Assembly: GCF_001014645.1 (NCBI RefSeq)
Contig: NZ_LASZ01000007.1
Span: 124,001-188,000, forward strand
Origin: Luteimonas sp. FCS-9
GTDB lineage: Bacteria; Pseudomonadota; Gammaproteobacteria; Xanthomonadales; Xanthomonadaceae
Direction of reading: 5' to 3'
Length of the DNA stretch: 64,000 nucleotides
Part shown: positions 17,628 through 25,709 of the stretch, piece after piece
Position numbering within the stretch: position 1 is the first letter of the stretch
Layout: each line of letters starts with the position of its first letter
Made by a program: the position numbers and the translations under genes
The notes under the pieces: model-generated
What the model saw: only the letters and a program-made list of their open reading frames with translations
Database searches by the model: none
What the model was told of the DNA's origin: nothing

Positions 17628-18503
17628 TCAGACGATGCCGCCGTTCGCGAACACGGTCTGGCCATTGATCCAGCCGCCGTCCGCGCCGCACAGCGCGGAC
17701 ACGACGTCGGCGATGTCCTCCGGCCGGGCCAAGCGCCCGTGCGGCGTGCGCTGCGCGAAGCCGGCGATCTGCTCGGGCGTCTTGCCGTCGGTGAACAGCG
17801 TCGTGTCGACCAGCCCCGGCGCCACTGCGTTGACCGAGATCATCCGCCCCGCGAGTTCCTTGGCCAGGATGTTGGCGAACAGCTCCTGCGCGGCCTTGGA
17901 CGCCGCGTACGCCGCATAGGTCGGGCTGCGCAGCTGGGTGATGCTCGACGACAGCGCGACGATGCGCCCGCCGTCGCGCACGCGCCGGGCCGCCTCGCGC
18001 AGCACGTTGAAGCTCCCCTTCACGTTGACCGCCAGCATCCGGTCGAAGTCGTCGTCGGCGAGGTCGCGCAGCGGCGCCAGGCGCATGATGCCGGCGTTGC
18101 TGACGACCACGTCGACGCCGCCGAAGGCCTGTTCGCCGGCGTCGAACAGGCGCGCGACCGCCGCGGGGTCGGCGACGTCGGCCTGCACCGCGATCGCACG
18201 CCCGCCCTCGCCCTCGATCTGCCGGACCACGTCCGCTGCGAGCCCCGCATTGCGCAGGTAGTTGACGGTGACGTCGAAGCCGTCGCGCGCCAGGCGCCGG
18301 GCGGTGGCCGCGCCGATGCCGCGGGACGACCCGGTAACCAGGGCGACCTGGCCGCGGGCGGGACGCGTCTGCGGCGCCGCCGCGGTGGCGGTACCGGTCG
18401 CGCCCATCATCACTGCGGCGGGGCCCGCCACTGCGGCGGCGGCCAGCAGGCTGCGGCGGGTGCGGTCGGGCATGGCGGGATCGATGGGGGCGTACGTGGA
18501 CAT
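17628..18503 (-). CDS. short-chain dehydrogenase/reductase with Tat signal (copy 1)
   Basis: A 291-residue classical SDR: cofactor motif TGSSRGIG, NAG (VVSNAGIM), catalytic Ser (ALSSS) and YAAYAASK, with a C-terminal DGGWINGQ typical of FabG-like enzymes. The N terminus carries a twin-arginine leader (RTRRSLLAAAAVAG), which is unusual because SDRs need cytoplasmic NAD(P)H. The ATG at 18503 is preferred over 18536 because GAGGA lies 8 nt upstream. It is the second of three minus-strand SDR genes behind the HxlR regulator; the next gene is a close paralogue with the same leader. The substrate is unknown. Confidence 0.85.
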   Translation of the reverse strand: MSTYAPIDPAMPDRTRRSLLAAAAVAGPAAVMMGATGTATAAAPQTRPARGQVALVTGSSRGIGAATARRLARDGFDVTVNYLRNAGLAADVVRQIEGEGGRAIAVQADVADPAAVARLFDAGEQAFGGVDVVVSNAGIMRLAPLRDLADDDFDRMLAVNVKGSFNVLREAARRVRDGGRIVALSSSITQLRSPTYAAYAASKAAQELFANILAKELAGRMISVNAVAPGLVDTTLFTDGKTPEQIAGFAQRTPHGRLARPEDIADVVSALCGADGGWINGQTVFANGGIV

Positions 18504-18567
18504 GGCGGGTTCCTCGAAGGTTGGGCGCGCATGCATCGCGCGCAGGGGAAGCGTCGTGGCGCGGGCG

Positions 18568-19455
18568 TCAGACCAGCCCGCCGTTGGCGCCGATCACCTG
18601 GCCGTTGATCCAGCCGCCGCGCGGGCCGGCCAGCAGCGCCACGACATCGGCGATGTCCGCCGGCGCGCCGAGACGCCCGTGCGGCGTCTGCCGGGCGAAG
18701 GCGGCGATCTGGTCGGGCGTCTTGCCGTCGGTGAACAGCGGCGTGCGGGTCGTCCCCGGCGAGACCGCGTTGACCGACACCTGCCGGCCCGCGAGTTCCT
18801 TGGCGAGGATGTTGACGAAGACCTCGATCGCGGCCTTGCTCGCCGCGTACGGGCCGTAGGTCGGCGGGCGCAGGCGCGTGGTGCCCGACGACAGCGCGAC
18901 GATGCGGCCGCCGTCGACGATCCGCCGCGCCGCTTCGCGCAGGATGTGGAAGCAGCCGGTCATGTTGACCGCGATCAGCCGCGCGTAGTCCGCGTCGTCC
19001 ATGCCGGCGAACGTGCCCAGCCGCTGGATGCCGGCGTTGGCGACGACGACGTCGAAGCGCCCGAATGCGCGCTGGTGCGCATCGAACAGCCGCCCCACCG
19101 CGGCGGCGTCGGCGACGTCGGCCTGGACGGCGATCGCCTGGCCGCCCGCCGTTTCGATCTCGCGCACGAGACCGGCGGCGAGCTCGCGGCTGCGCAGGTA
19201 GTTGACCGTCACACGGTAGCCATCGCGTGCCAGGCGCCGGGCGATCGCCGCGCCGATGCCGCGCGAGGCGCCGGTGATCAGCGCGGCCTTGCCGGCGCCG
19301 GGCGCAACGCCCGCGACGTCGTCCGCACGGGCGACGCCGGCCAGCAGCGCGCTAGGCGCCACGGCGGCTGCGGTCAGCAGGCCCCGCCGGGTCGGGTCCG
19401 GCGCATCGCCGGGGCGCGGGGCGGGGGCATGGGGGTCGGACTCGGGCACGGGCAT
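18568..19455 (-). CDS. short-chain dehydrogenase/reductase with Tat signal (copy 2)
   Basis: A 295-residue SDR closely similar to the next gene: TGASRGIG, VVANAGIQ, ALSSGT, YGPYAASK and GGWINGQ. It also has a twin-arginine leader (PTRRGLLTAAAVAP). The two proteins align along their length, so this is a tandem duplication. The ATG at 19455 has GGAG directly against it; the GTG two codons later is better spaced, so the exact start is uncertain. It is probably co-transcribed with the other SDR genes. Confidence 0.84.
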   Translation of the reverse strand: MPVPESDPHAPAPRPGDAPDPTRRGLLTAAAVAPSALLAGVARADDVAGVAPGAGKAALITGASRGIGAAIARRLARDGYRVTVNYLRSRELAAGLVREIETAGGQAIAVQADVADAAAVGRLFDAHQRAFGRFDVVVANAGIQRLGTFAGMDDADYARLIAVNMTGCFHILREAARRIVDGGRIVALSSGTTRLRPPTYGPYAASKAAIEVFVNILAKELAGRQVSVNAVSPGTTRTPLFTDGKTPDQIAAFARQTPHGRLGAPADIADVVALLAGPRGGWINGQVIGANGGLV

Positions 19456-19515
19456 CTCCAGATGGCAGGCCGCAGGTGGCGAGACCGCCGCCGTGCGAAC
19501 GGACGGGGGCGGCGG

Positions 19516-20274
19516 TCAGCGCGGCTGCGCGGCCGCGGCGGCGTTGATGCGGTCGAACACCTCGTCGAACCGCCCCTCGCGCTCGGCCAGGCGCTGGACG
19601 CGCGCGCGCGCCACGACGATCTCGTCGGGCACCGGCGCCGCGAACAGCGTCATGACCTCGTCGATGTACGCATCCAGCGGCAGGTAGCCCTCGCGCGTGG
19701 ACTGGCCGGGCGTGAGCTCGGTCTGGATCGCCGGCGGCACCAGTTCGATCACCCGCACGCGGCCCGCCAGCTGGTGCCGCAGGCCCTGCGTGTAGACGTG
19801 CACCGCGGCCTTGGTGGCGCTGTACACCGCCGCATCCGCGCGCGGCACGAAGGCCAGGCCCGAGGACACGTTGACGATCGCCGCATCCGGCCGCGCGCGC
19901 AGGTGCCCGACCAGCGCGTTGGTCAGCCGGATCGGCCCCAGCAGGTTGGTGACGACCTGCGCCTCCGCGTCATGCAGGTCGCCTCCGGACGCGAGATCGT
20001 CGTAGCGCATGATCCCGGCGTTGTTGACCAGCACGTTGAGGTCCGGGTGCGCGGCCAGCACCTGCGGCACGAATGCGGCGATCGCCGCCGGATCGTCGAT
20101 GTCCAGCGCGAACGCGTGCATCCGCGCGCGGCCGTCGATCGTGTCGTGCAGCGGCTGCAGCCGCCGGCCGGTCACGACGACCGTGTTGCCCTGGTCGTGG
20201 AACCGCCGCGCCAGCGCGCGGCCGATGCCCGAGCCGGCGCCGGTGATCAGCATCGTGTTGCCTGTCGCTTGCAT
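19516..20274 (-). CDS. short-chain dehydrogenase (DltE/COG3967-like)
   Basis: A 252-residue cytoplasmic SDR starting MQATGNTMLITGAGSGIG, with NNAGIM, a VNVSSGLAFVP serine segment and YSATKAA. The pattern ALARRFHDQGNTVVVTGRR and the final VIELVPPAIQTEL resemble the DltE-like oxidoreductase group. The ATG at 20274 was chosen because the upstream extension to 20427 is low-complexity and crosses the promoter. It is divergent from the HxlR gene and likely under its control. It lacks the Tat leader of its neighbours. Confidence 0.86.
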   Translation of the reverse strand: MQATGNTMLITGAGSGIGRALARRFHDQGNTVVVTGRRLQPLHDTIDGRARMHAFALDIDDPAAIAAFVPQVLAAHPDLNVLVNNAGIMRYDDLASGGDLHDAEAQVVTNLLGPIRLTNALVGHLRARPDAAIVNVSSGLAFVPRADAAVYSATKAAVHVYTQGLRHQLAGRVRVIELVPPAIQTELTPGQSTREGYLPLDAYIDEVMTLFAAPVPDEIVVARARVQRLAEREGRFDEVFDRINAAAAAQPR

Positions 20275-20404
20275 GGGACTCGTCCTTCTGTGGGTGAGGG
20301 AACGCGGCGTCGCCGCGGAGGGCGCATCGGGCCGGAGAGGGCCGCCACGCCGACGGACGGCTCGGGTGGGCCTGCGTCCGCGTGGAAAACAGCGTAGAGT
20401 CCAC

Positions 20405-20421
20405 ACTCCCTGCAAGGAAGT
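20405..20421. promoter_or_regulatory. HxlR-type operator candidate
   Basis: ACTCCCTGCAAGGAAGT is an imperfect palindrome of the form ACT-N-CCT-N3-AGG-N-AGT. It lies 42 bp upstream of the HxlR start codon in the divergent promoter region. HxlR proteins commonly bind short inverted repeats in such positions. Confidence 0.45.
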
Positions 20422-20462
20422 AGGCACCCGAAAGTTTCATACCCACCAAAAGGAGAGTGAAC

Positions 20463-20882
20463 ATGCCGATCGATGCCGCCAGGCACGCCGAGGTCCAGCG
20501 CACGCTGTCGGCGCAGGCCCCGCTCGACCCGCGCGTCGAGACGCTGGTCAACGACGTCATCGGGCGGGTCGCGGACAAGTGGACGATGATCGTGCTGGAT
20601 GTGCTGGCCGAACACGGCGAGTTGCGCTTCACCCAGCTCGCCAGGCACGTGACCGGCATCAGCCAGAAGATGCTCACCCAGACCCTGCGCGAGATGGAGC
20701 GCGAGGGCCTGGTCGTCCGCACCGTGCATCCGGTCGTGCCGCCGAAGGTGGAGTACCGGCTGACCGACCTCGGCCTGGGCCTGGGCGCGGCGTTCTGCGG
20801 CGTCTGGATCTGGGCGCAGCAGAATCTCGAGACCATCGAGCAGGCCCGCGCCGCGTTCGACCAGCGGGCCAAGGCCGGCTGA
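20463..20882 (+). CDS. HxlR-family transcriptional regulator
   Basis: A 139-residue winged-helix protein. The HxlR pattern is clear: VIGRVADKWTMIVLDVL, FTQLARHVTGISQKMLTQTL and LREMEREGLVVRTV. These regulators often respond to electrophiles, quinones or aldehydes and control adjacent oxidoreductase genes. The ATG at 20463 has AGGAG 9 nt upstream, better spaced than the GTG at 20457. Divergence from the SDR gene at 20274 predicts control of the three dehydrogenases. Confidence 0.9.
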   Translation: MPIDAARHAEVQRTLSAQAPLDPRVETLVNDVIGRVADKWTMIVLDVLAEHGELRFTQLARHVTGISQKMLTQTLREMEREGLVVRTVHPVVPPKVEYRLTDLGLGLGAAFCGVWIWAQQNLETIEQARAAFDQRAKAG

Positions 20883-20975
20883 GCCGCGCCGGCGGCCGGG
20901 TGCAACCGTCTAGTGAACCTGTCCCGCTGAAACGGACGCCAGGAAGCGATACTTTCATCGCACCTGGAGGTTCCC

Positions 20976-21269
20976 ATGCAACGTGTTTCCCGTCGTCGCT
21001 ACACCGACGACTTCAAGGCTCAGGCAATCACCCTGGCCGAATCCATCGGCCGAGCCAAGGCCGCCCGGCAGCTGGACATGTCGGTCAAGACCCTGGGCAA
21101 CTGGCTGGACGCGTCGCGAGCCGGTCTGCCGCTCAATTCACCCAGCCGCAAACCGGTCGGTGATCTTGAGAGTGAAGTGGCCCGCCTGCGGGCCGAGAAC
21201 GCGACGCTCAAGATGGAGCGCGAAATCCTAAAAAAAGCGACGGCGTTCTTCGCCAGGGAGTCCAAGTGA
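20976..21269 (+). CDS. IS3-family transposase OrfA
   Basis: A 97-residue helix-turn-helix protein (RRRYTDDFKAQAITLAE) with a C-terminal leucine zipper (LRAENATLKMEREILKKA), the standard IS3 OrfA layout that recognises the element ends. It overlaps orfB in the -1 frame. A run of A residues near its end is a likely programmed frameshift site for making the OrfAB transposase. Confidence 0.93.
   Translation: MQRVSRRRYTDDFKAQAITLAESIGRAKAARQLDMSVKTLGNWLDASRAGLPLNSPSRKPVGDLESEVARLRAENATLKMEREILKKATAFFARESK
21230..21237 (+). other. programmed -1 frameshift site
   Basis: Seven A residues followed by G (21230-21237) lie in the orfA reading frame as CTA-AAA-AAA-GCG. A -1 slip here leads into the frame of orfB, as known for IS3-family elements. 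Confidence 0.6.
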
Positions 21270-22113
21270 GGTACGCCTTCGTCGCTGAACAACGGACTCG
21301 TTATCCACTCAGGGCACTATGCCGGGTGCTCGCGGTCTCGGTCTCTGGCTTCCACGACTATCTGCACCGGCAAGGTCAACCGGATCCGGAGGCGGCCCTG
21401 CGCACTATCCACGCCGGCAGCCGTGGCACCTACGGTCGCCCCCGCATGGTGCGGGCGCTGCGGGCCTGTGCCCACGTGATGGGGCATAAGCGTGTGGCCC
21501 GGCTGATGCGCGAGGAGGGCTTGCGCGGCAAGGCCAAGGGCCGCTTCACGCCGCGTACCACCGATAGCCGGCATCACCGGCCGGTGGCCGAGAACCGGCT
21601 GGATCGTCAGTTCGCCGTGGACAGCCCGATGCCGGCCTGGGTCGGCGACATTACCTACCTGCCGACCCGCGAAGGTTGGCTGTACCTGGCCGCCGTGCTG
21701 GACCTGCGCACCCGCAGGTGCTCGGCTACCGCCTGTCCGAGCGCATGCCCGATGACCTGGTGCGGCAAGCCTTCCTCAACGCCTGGTCGGCCTCGCCGGT
21801 CGGCGCCGGCGTACTGTTCCACTCCGACCGCGGCAGCCAATACGCCAGTGGCGAGTTCGGCAAGACCCTGACCGCGCACGGCTTAGTGCCCAGCATGAGC
21901 CGCAAGGGCAACTGCTGGGACAACGCCGTGGCCGAGAGCTTCTTTGCCTCGCTCAAGAACGAAGAGGCCACGGCCGTGTACGAGACCAAAGCCGCCGCCC
22001 ACGTCGCCATCGCCAGCTACATTCACGGCTTCTACAATCCCACTCGCCTGCACTCCGCGCTCGGCTACCTGTCACCCAACGACTATGCCAAGAAGCTGAA
22101 GCTGGCCGCGTGA
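21266..22113 (+). pseudogene. IS3-family transposase OrfB, broken by a one-base deletion
   Basis: The DDE integrase core is complete but split between two frames: first Asp in PAWVGDITYLPT, second in LFHSDRGSQYAS, Glu in NAVAESFFASLKNEE. Translation from the GTG at 21266 runs well to LAAVLDLRTR near 21716, then shifts to nonsense. The correct continuation, QVLGYRLSERMPDDLVRQAF, is in the +1 frame. One C missing from an expected CGCCAG explains this. The copy should be inactive unless the gap is a sequencing error. Confidence 0.85.
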
Positions 22114-22150
22114 CCCCGTGCTTCTTAGCGTCCGCTCTCGGGGAGCAGGT

Positions 22151-22429
22151 TCACTGTAGCCCGATCCCCAAGCGGCGATAGGGTTCCAAGACGACGACTT
22201 CATAAATCAGACCGAAGGCGTGATTTGGGTACTCCTCAAAAATGAGCAATCCCACTTCAGCGCCCCTAGAGCACGCCAAGTACTCAGAGGTTCCAGGCCT
22301 TCGGCCCGCGATCAAGCGTGATTGCAGGAACGCTTCTTCGATACAACTGACTTTGCCGATGGAGATATTGTCTCCTTGCAGAGCGGTGGATGCATGAGCT
22401 AGCTCCACATGCGTTCTTGCGCTTTTCAT
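22151..22429 (-). pseudogene. GNAT acetyltransferase truncated by the insertion sequence
   Basis: The 92 remaining residues include a GNAT acetyl-CoA region (LIYEVVVLEPYRRLGIG). The reading frame runs into the IS end, where TGA of the terminal TGAACC supplies the stop, so roughly the last third of the domain is lost. It starts 8 nt after the preceding gene ends and was the last member of the XRE/ImmA/PIN operon. Some type II toxins are GNAT enzymes, but nothing here shows the substrate. Confidence 0.7.
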
Positions 22430-22437
22430 CAGAGAAG

Positions 22438-22953
22438 CTAGCTCGCAACGCCCTTGGCCGATTGCGATCGATGAGCTCCCATGATCACCCCATTGATCGA
22501 TTCGACAGAGACGCCCATCAACTCAAGCATGGTCTCGGGTGGAAGGACTTGCCCCTTGGCAATGCGTACATCTCTACCGCCGCTAAGCGTCTTGCCCGGA
22601 ACACCGTTCGCACAGAAGTCGTTTGCGATCGCGACGACAGCCTCGAGGCGGGCGCTTGAGAGACCTGTCGATTCGAATGCGCCCATCCAATGGCGCATTG
22701 CTTTCTCAGCGCGCTGGACGGTCAAGTACTGCATTGCAGTGAGAACAGACCACTGACGGCCGATGTCCGCGCTCATGCGTCTGCCGATCTGCTTGTAAGC
22801 GGCTGCTTGGTCACCCTCTGGAAGGTCCTGCAATGACAACGTGAGCAGGTCGAGAATCGCACGAACTGCGACGGCGGTCTTCAGAAAGTCTTCGTAGGTG
22901 ATCGCCGGTCCTCGGGGATCAGCCTCGTAGATCGTGGGATAGCGAGATTTCAT
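22438..22953 (-). CDS. hypothetical protein in island operon
   Basis: A 171-residue, mainly helical soluble protein that I do not recognise. It has no signal peptide, membrane segment or cysteine motif. The middle part (LTVQRAEKAMRHWMGAFEST) is helical and the C terminus reads LPPETMLELMGVSVESING. The ATG at 22953 has AAGGA upstream. It lies between the PIN-like gene and the truncated acetyltransferase on the same strand with short gaps, so it belongs to the same operon. Confidence 0.65.
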   Translation of the reverse strand: MKSRYPTIYEADPRGPAITYEDFLKTAVAVRAILDLLTLSLQDLPEGDQAAAYKQIGRRMSADIGRQWSVLTAMQYLTVQRAEKAMRHWMGAFESTGLSSARLEAVVAIANDFCANGVPGKTLSGGRDVRIAKGQVLPPETMLELMGVSVESINGVIMGAHRSQSAKGVAS

Positions 22954-23009
22954 TCCTGAAGTCCTTGTGGCTTCCGCGCGAACGCATGGGATGACATAGA
23001 GTGCGCGCG

Positions 23010-23624
23010 CTATGTCTGGAGCAGCAAGACGTCGGTCTCGGCGCGCAGGTGCTCTACATATGCGTCCATACCCTCGAAGAACTGCGCGTCCGAACAGCCG
23101 CCCGGTGCAACGACCGCGCGTACAGCCGAATCCATCTCACGATTGGTAAGGACACCTTGCACGACGATGGCGCACGATGTCCGCCGCGCGATCAGGATCA
23201 GCAGTTGCTCAATGCAGACCACCCGTCCGCGCAGCCTCGCCGCTATCTCGGGCGGGCAGCCGCCGACCAAAGCCCGCATTGCCCGCTTGTCGCCGGAGAG
23301 CAGGATTGCATTGGGATCTGCCAAGCAAGCTGCGATGAGTTCGACTTCGCCAGCGTCAAGATCGACTGTTCCCTGCAAGCAGGAGATGTCGGTTGCATCA
23401 CCTGGTGGGATCTCGCCTGTCAGCGCGAGAAAGCCGCTGAGATGATCAGCCGCTTCCGGAGATCTGAAAATTTTGGCGTCGTGACGACGGGCCCTGAACT
23501 GAAGAGACGCGAGTGCCGAGACCTGGTGCCATTGAAGACCGAAGGACGCAGGCAGCTGATCGAGAAGTCCCCAATGAGCAAGCTTGATCAGAACGTCATT
23601 GTCGACCAAGAGCCTGGAAATCAT
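23010..23624 (-). CDS. PIN-like domain protein
   Basis: A 204-residue protein with PIN-like acidic motifs: LLVDNDVLIKLAH at the N terminus (first acidic site), LDAGEVELIAACL in the middle and ILLSGDKRAMRAL after it. These match the spacing of metal-binding acids in PIN ribonucleases. The start is 5 nt downstream of the ImmA/IrrE gene, so the two are translationally close. ImmA/IrrE proteins are often paired with PIN-like partners on mobile elements. Ribonuclease or toxin activity is an inference. Confidence 0.65.
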   Translation of the reverse strand: MISRLLVDNDVLIKLAHWGLLDQLPASFGLQWHQVSALASLQFRARRHDAKIFRSPEAADHLSGFLALTGEIPPGDATDISCLQGTVDLDAGEVELIAACLADPNAILLSGDKRAMRALVGGCPPEIAARLRGRVVCIEQLLILIARRTSCAIVVQGVLTNREMDSAVRAVVAPGGCSDAQFFEGMDAYVEHLRAETDVLLLQT

Positions 23625-23629
23625 CGGAC

Positions 23630-24643
23630 TCAGCCCCGCGGGGCCACGCCGGTGATCTGCAGGACGTAATCGCTCAAATCATCGCCGATTCGTCGGGTAT
23701 CGATCTCTTCGCGCAACCGGGCGACAAGACCTGCCTGAGCATCCATGTCGTCAGCGAGGAAATTCAGTGCTGATCGAGCATCGGGCCATCGACGCGTGCG
23801 GAAGCCGTAGCGAAGCACCAGGTGTCCTGGCGCAGTACGCAGCTCCGTACCGGCTGCCATTGCAGTGGTCGCAATCGACACGGGCGGCAGGTCGCGAGGC
23901 CAAGCTGCGACGATCGCTTCGGACCGGCCGCCACTCAGCAGCAGGTTTGCGAATTCATTCGCTTCGACCTCCTGCCTGTCCACGTTCGCATCGACATCGA
24001 ACTCTGTGGAGTCATTGAGCGAGCCCTCCACCAAAGCGGAGTTGGTCGCCACGTGGCCGAGCGAAAGATGTCCGAGCTCATGGGCGAGCAGAAAGCTTAG
24101 CCACGCCTTGGAGTTGTTGCGCAACGCAATCAGGATCACTGGGCGCGCCCCGACCTTGATCGCGGCCGCGTCCATCTTTCTGACGCCATTGGGCAGGTTA
24201 GGAAGGGGGATGACGGGAATACCGTTGCCCCAGCAGAAGTCCAGGATTGAATCGAAGTCGACGCGCGACGCCTGCTCGAGCACCTGCTCGCGAACGACCT
24301 CGGCGCTTGATGCGAGGGAAACATTGCGCGAAGGCATCGCGCCGACGATCGCCTTGGCCAAAGACGAAGCGATCAGCGTAGCCGGCCGCAGCTGCTCCTC
24401 GCTAACGCGCACCGTGTGCTTGTAACGGGGCGCGGAGAGGTCTTTGGCATGCTCGATACGACCGTCAAGCAACGCAACCGCGTCGAGGCTGAGACGGCGC
24501 CCTAGCAACACGGCGGTTTCGCGCAAACCCGACGCAGTGCGGGCCATCTCGGGCTCCCACCACTCAGGCAGGATCGAGGCAACCTGGCCTCTCGTCAGGC
24601 CAACTGTTCGCAAGCTGCGATAGATGTCATTGAGCGCAGTCAT
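23630..24643 (-). CDS. ImmA/IrrE-family metallopeptidase
   Basis: A 337-residue protein with the zinc-peptidase motif LLAHELGHLSLGH near residue 190 and a downstream acidic segment (RQEVEANEFANLLLS) supplying the third ligand, the Peptidase_M78 pattern. ImmA-type enzymes cleave repressors and so derepress mobile-element or toxin genes. The ATG overlaps the XRE gene stop as ATGA, indicating coupled translation. The nearby XRE protein is the obvious candidate substrate. Confidence 0.85.
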   Translation of the reverse strand: MTALNDIYRSLRTVGLTRGQVASILPEWWEPEMARTASGLRETAVLLGRRLSLDAVALLDGRIEHAKDLSAPRYKHTVRVSEEQLRPATLIASSLAKAIVGAMPSRNVSLASSAEVVREQVLEQASRVDFDSILDFCWGNGIPVIPLPNLPNGVRKMDAAAIKVGARPVILIALRNNSKAWLSFLLAHELGHLSLGHVATNSALVEGSLNDSTEFDVDANVDRQEVEANEFANLLLSGGRSEAIVAAWPRDLPPVSIATTAMAAGTELRTAPGHLVLRYGFRTRRWPDARSALNFLADDMDAQAGLVARLREEIDTRRIGDDLSDYVLQITGVAPRG

Positions 24644-25020
24644 CGGGCCCTCCTTTCCTTGGCACGCTGGTCCGGCATGCGTTGAAGCGCCGGGGCCAGA
24701 GCCTTCACCACAACAAACAGCGCCTGTGCGGCGGCGGCATTGTCACCGATCACCTCACGCAAAAGCTGCGACAGCTCAGAATTTGCGTCAGCACCCACGT
24801 TATGCGTTTCTGGATCAAAACCCGCATATGTGCATAGAGCGCTCAGGTGCGGCGTCAGTCGCTTCCCGCCGCCACGCAAGAAACGGCTGATTTGACTTTG
24901 CGGCATCCCAGTCAGCCTTGAGACGTCTATCTGCGTATGTCCGCGCACCCGCATCGCTTCACGCAACGCGACGCGAAGATCGAGCAGAAGCGGGTTGGTG
25001 GAGTGCGTCCTATTTTGCAT
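24640..25020 (-). CDS. XRE-family transcriptional regulator
   Basis: A 126-residue protein with one helix-turn-helix: LREAMRVRGHTQIDVSRLTG followed by MPQSQISRFLRGGGKRLTP. The C-terminal half is helical and alanine-rich, perhaps a dimerisation or cleavage region. It heads the operon with the ImmA/IrrE, PIN-like and following genes. Its start at 25020 is only 29 bp from the divergent sce7726-type start, and a palindrome fills that gap, so it probably represses both sides. Confidence 0.85.
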   Translation of the reverse strand: MQNRTHSTNPLLLDLRVALREAMRVRGHTQIDVSRLTGMPQSQISRFLRGGGKRLTPHLSALCTYAGFDPETHNVGADANSELSQLLREVIGDNAAAAQALFVVVKALAPALQRMPDQRAKERRAR

Positions 25021-25023
25021 ATT

Positions 25024-25038
25024 CGCATAGCTTATGCG
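25024..25038. promoter_or_regulatory. operator-like palindrome between XRE and sce7726-type genes
   Basis: CGCATA (25024-25029) and TATGCG (25033-25038) are exact inverted repeats around 3 bp in the 29-bp gap between divergent start codons. A further GCATA lies just inside the XRE gene. Binding here would block both promoters. Confidence 0.6.
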
Positions 25039-25049
25039 ATAATCGACGC

Positions 25050-25709
25050 ATGGCATACCGCCCCCATCCGCTGACCGAGCAGGAAATCCGCACGGCGGTC
25101 CTCGCGCAACTGCTGGGGTCCGGCAGTCATGACCACGTCTTGATTGAAGAGCTCGGGATCGGCTCAGCGCGAGTCGATGTTGCCGTGGCCTCCGACAGAC
25201 TGAGCGGGTTTGAGATCAAGAGCGACTTCGACACACTCGATCGCTTGGCGCGTCAGATGCACGCCTACCATGAGGTGTTTGACGCGCTGACGATTGTGAC
25301 CACTTCTGCCTATGTCGAGCAGGTCGAGGCCCTGCTTCCGGCCTGGTGGGGCGTTTGGATCGCCCAACGCACAGAAGAAGGCGTCATGGTTCAGGAGCGC
25401 CGGGCCGCCGTGAGCCACGGACGCCAAGACGCTGCGTCGCTCGCGGCCATGCTGTGGCGAGAAGATGCGTACGAATTCGTAATCGAGACGCTCGGACCCG
25501 TTGTGCGGGCCCGAGCGACCAGAGGAGATCTTCAGGCGATCATTGCCGAGCAGATCTCGATCGATGCTTTGCGCAAACGCGTTCTGCGCAGCCTCTCTAC
25601 GAGAGAGGACTTGCAGGCCCGATCACATCGCCCCCGTGGCCAAAGCGCGAACCGTCAGAACGATGTGGTGGCTGGTGGCGTCGCGCCGCCACGTCATGTA
25701 GCTGCCTGA
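25050..25709 (+). CDS. sce7726-family protein
   Basis: A 219-residue protein starting MAYRPHPLTEQEIRTAVLAQ. The central part (ARVDVAVASDRLSGFEIKSDFDTLDRL) has the D...ExK spacing of a restriction-endonuclease-like fold, which matches my memory of the sce7726 family. The next segment (YVEQVEALLPAWWGVWIA) also fits that family. It is divergent from the XRE gene and overlaps the Beta-type gene tail to tail by 87 nt. Related pairs are, as I recall, considered defence cassettes, perhaps related to gop-beta of phage P4. The nuclease activity is an inference. Confidence 0.7.
   Translation: MAYRPHPLTEQEIRTAVLAQLLGSGSHDHVLIEELGIGSARVDVAVASDRLSGFEIKSDFDTLDRLARQMHAYHEVFDALTIVTTSAYVEQVEALLPAWWGVWIAQRTEEGVMVQERRAAVSHGRQDAASLAAMLWREDAYEFVIETLGPVVRARATRGDLQAIIAEQISIDALRKRVLRSLSTREDLQARSHRPRGQSANRQNDVVAGGVAPPRHVAA

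Larger units (their letters stand above)
20915..22153 (+). mobile_element. IS3-family insertion sequence, frameshifted
   Basis: A 1239-bp element bounded by imperfect 33-bp inverted repeats (left 20915-20947, right 22121-22153), both beginning TGAACCTG when read inward and matching at 24 of 33 positions. It carries orfA and orfB in the usual overlapping arrangement. I found no identical 3-4 bp direct repeat at the two ends. The right end cuts an acetyltransferase gene, and the missing part is not on the left side, so an adjacent deletion or recombination probably followed insertion. A one-base deletion disables orfB. Confidence 0.93.

Noticed and set aside
20914-22154. A target-site duplication for the IS
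   Set aside because: The bases next to the two ends (CTAG on the left, CTGT on the right) do not match for any likely element boundary.
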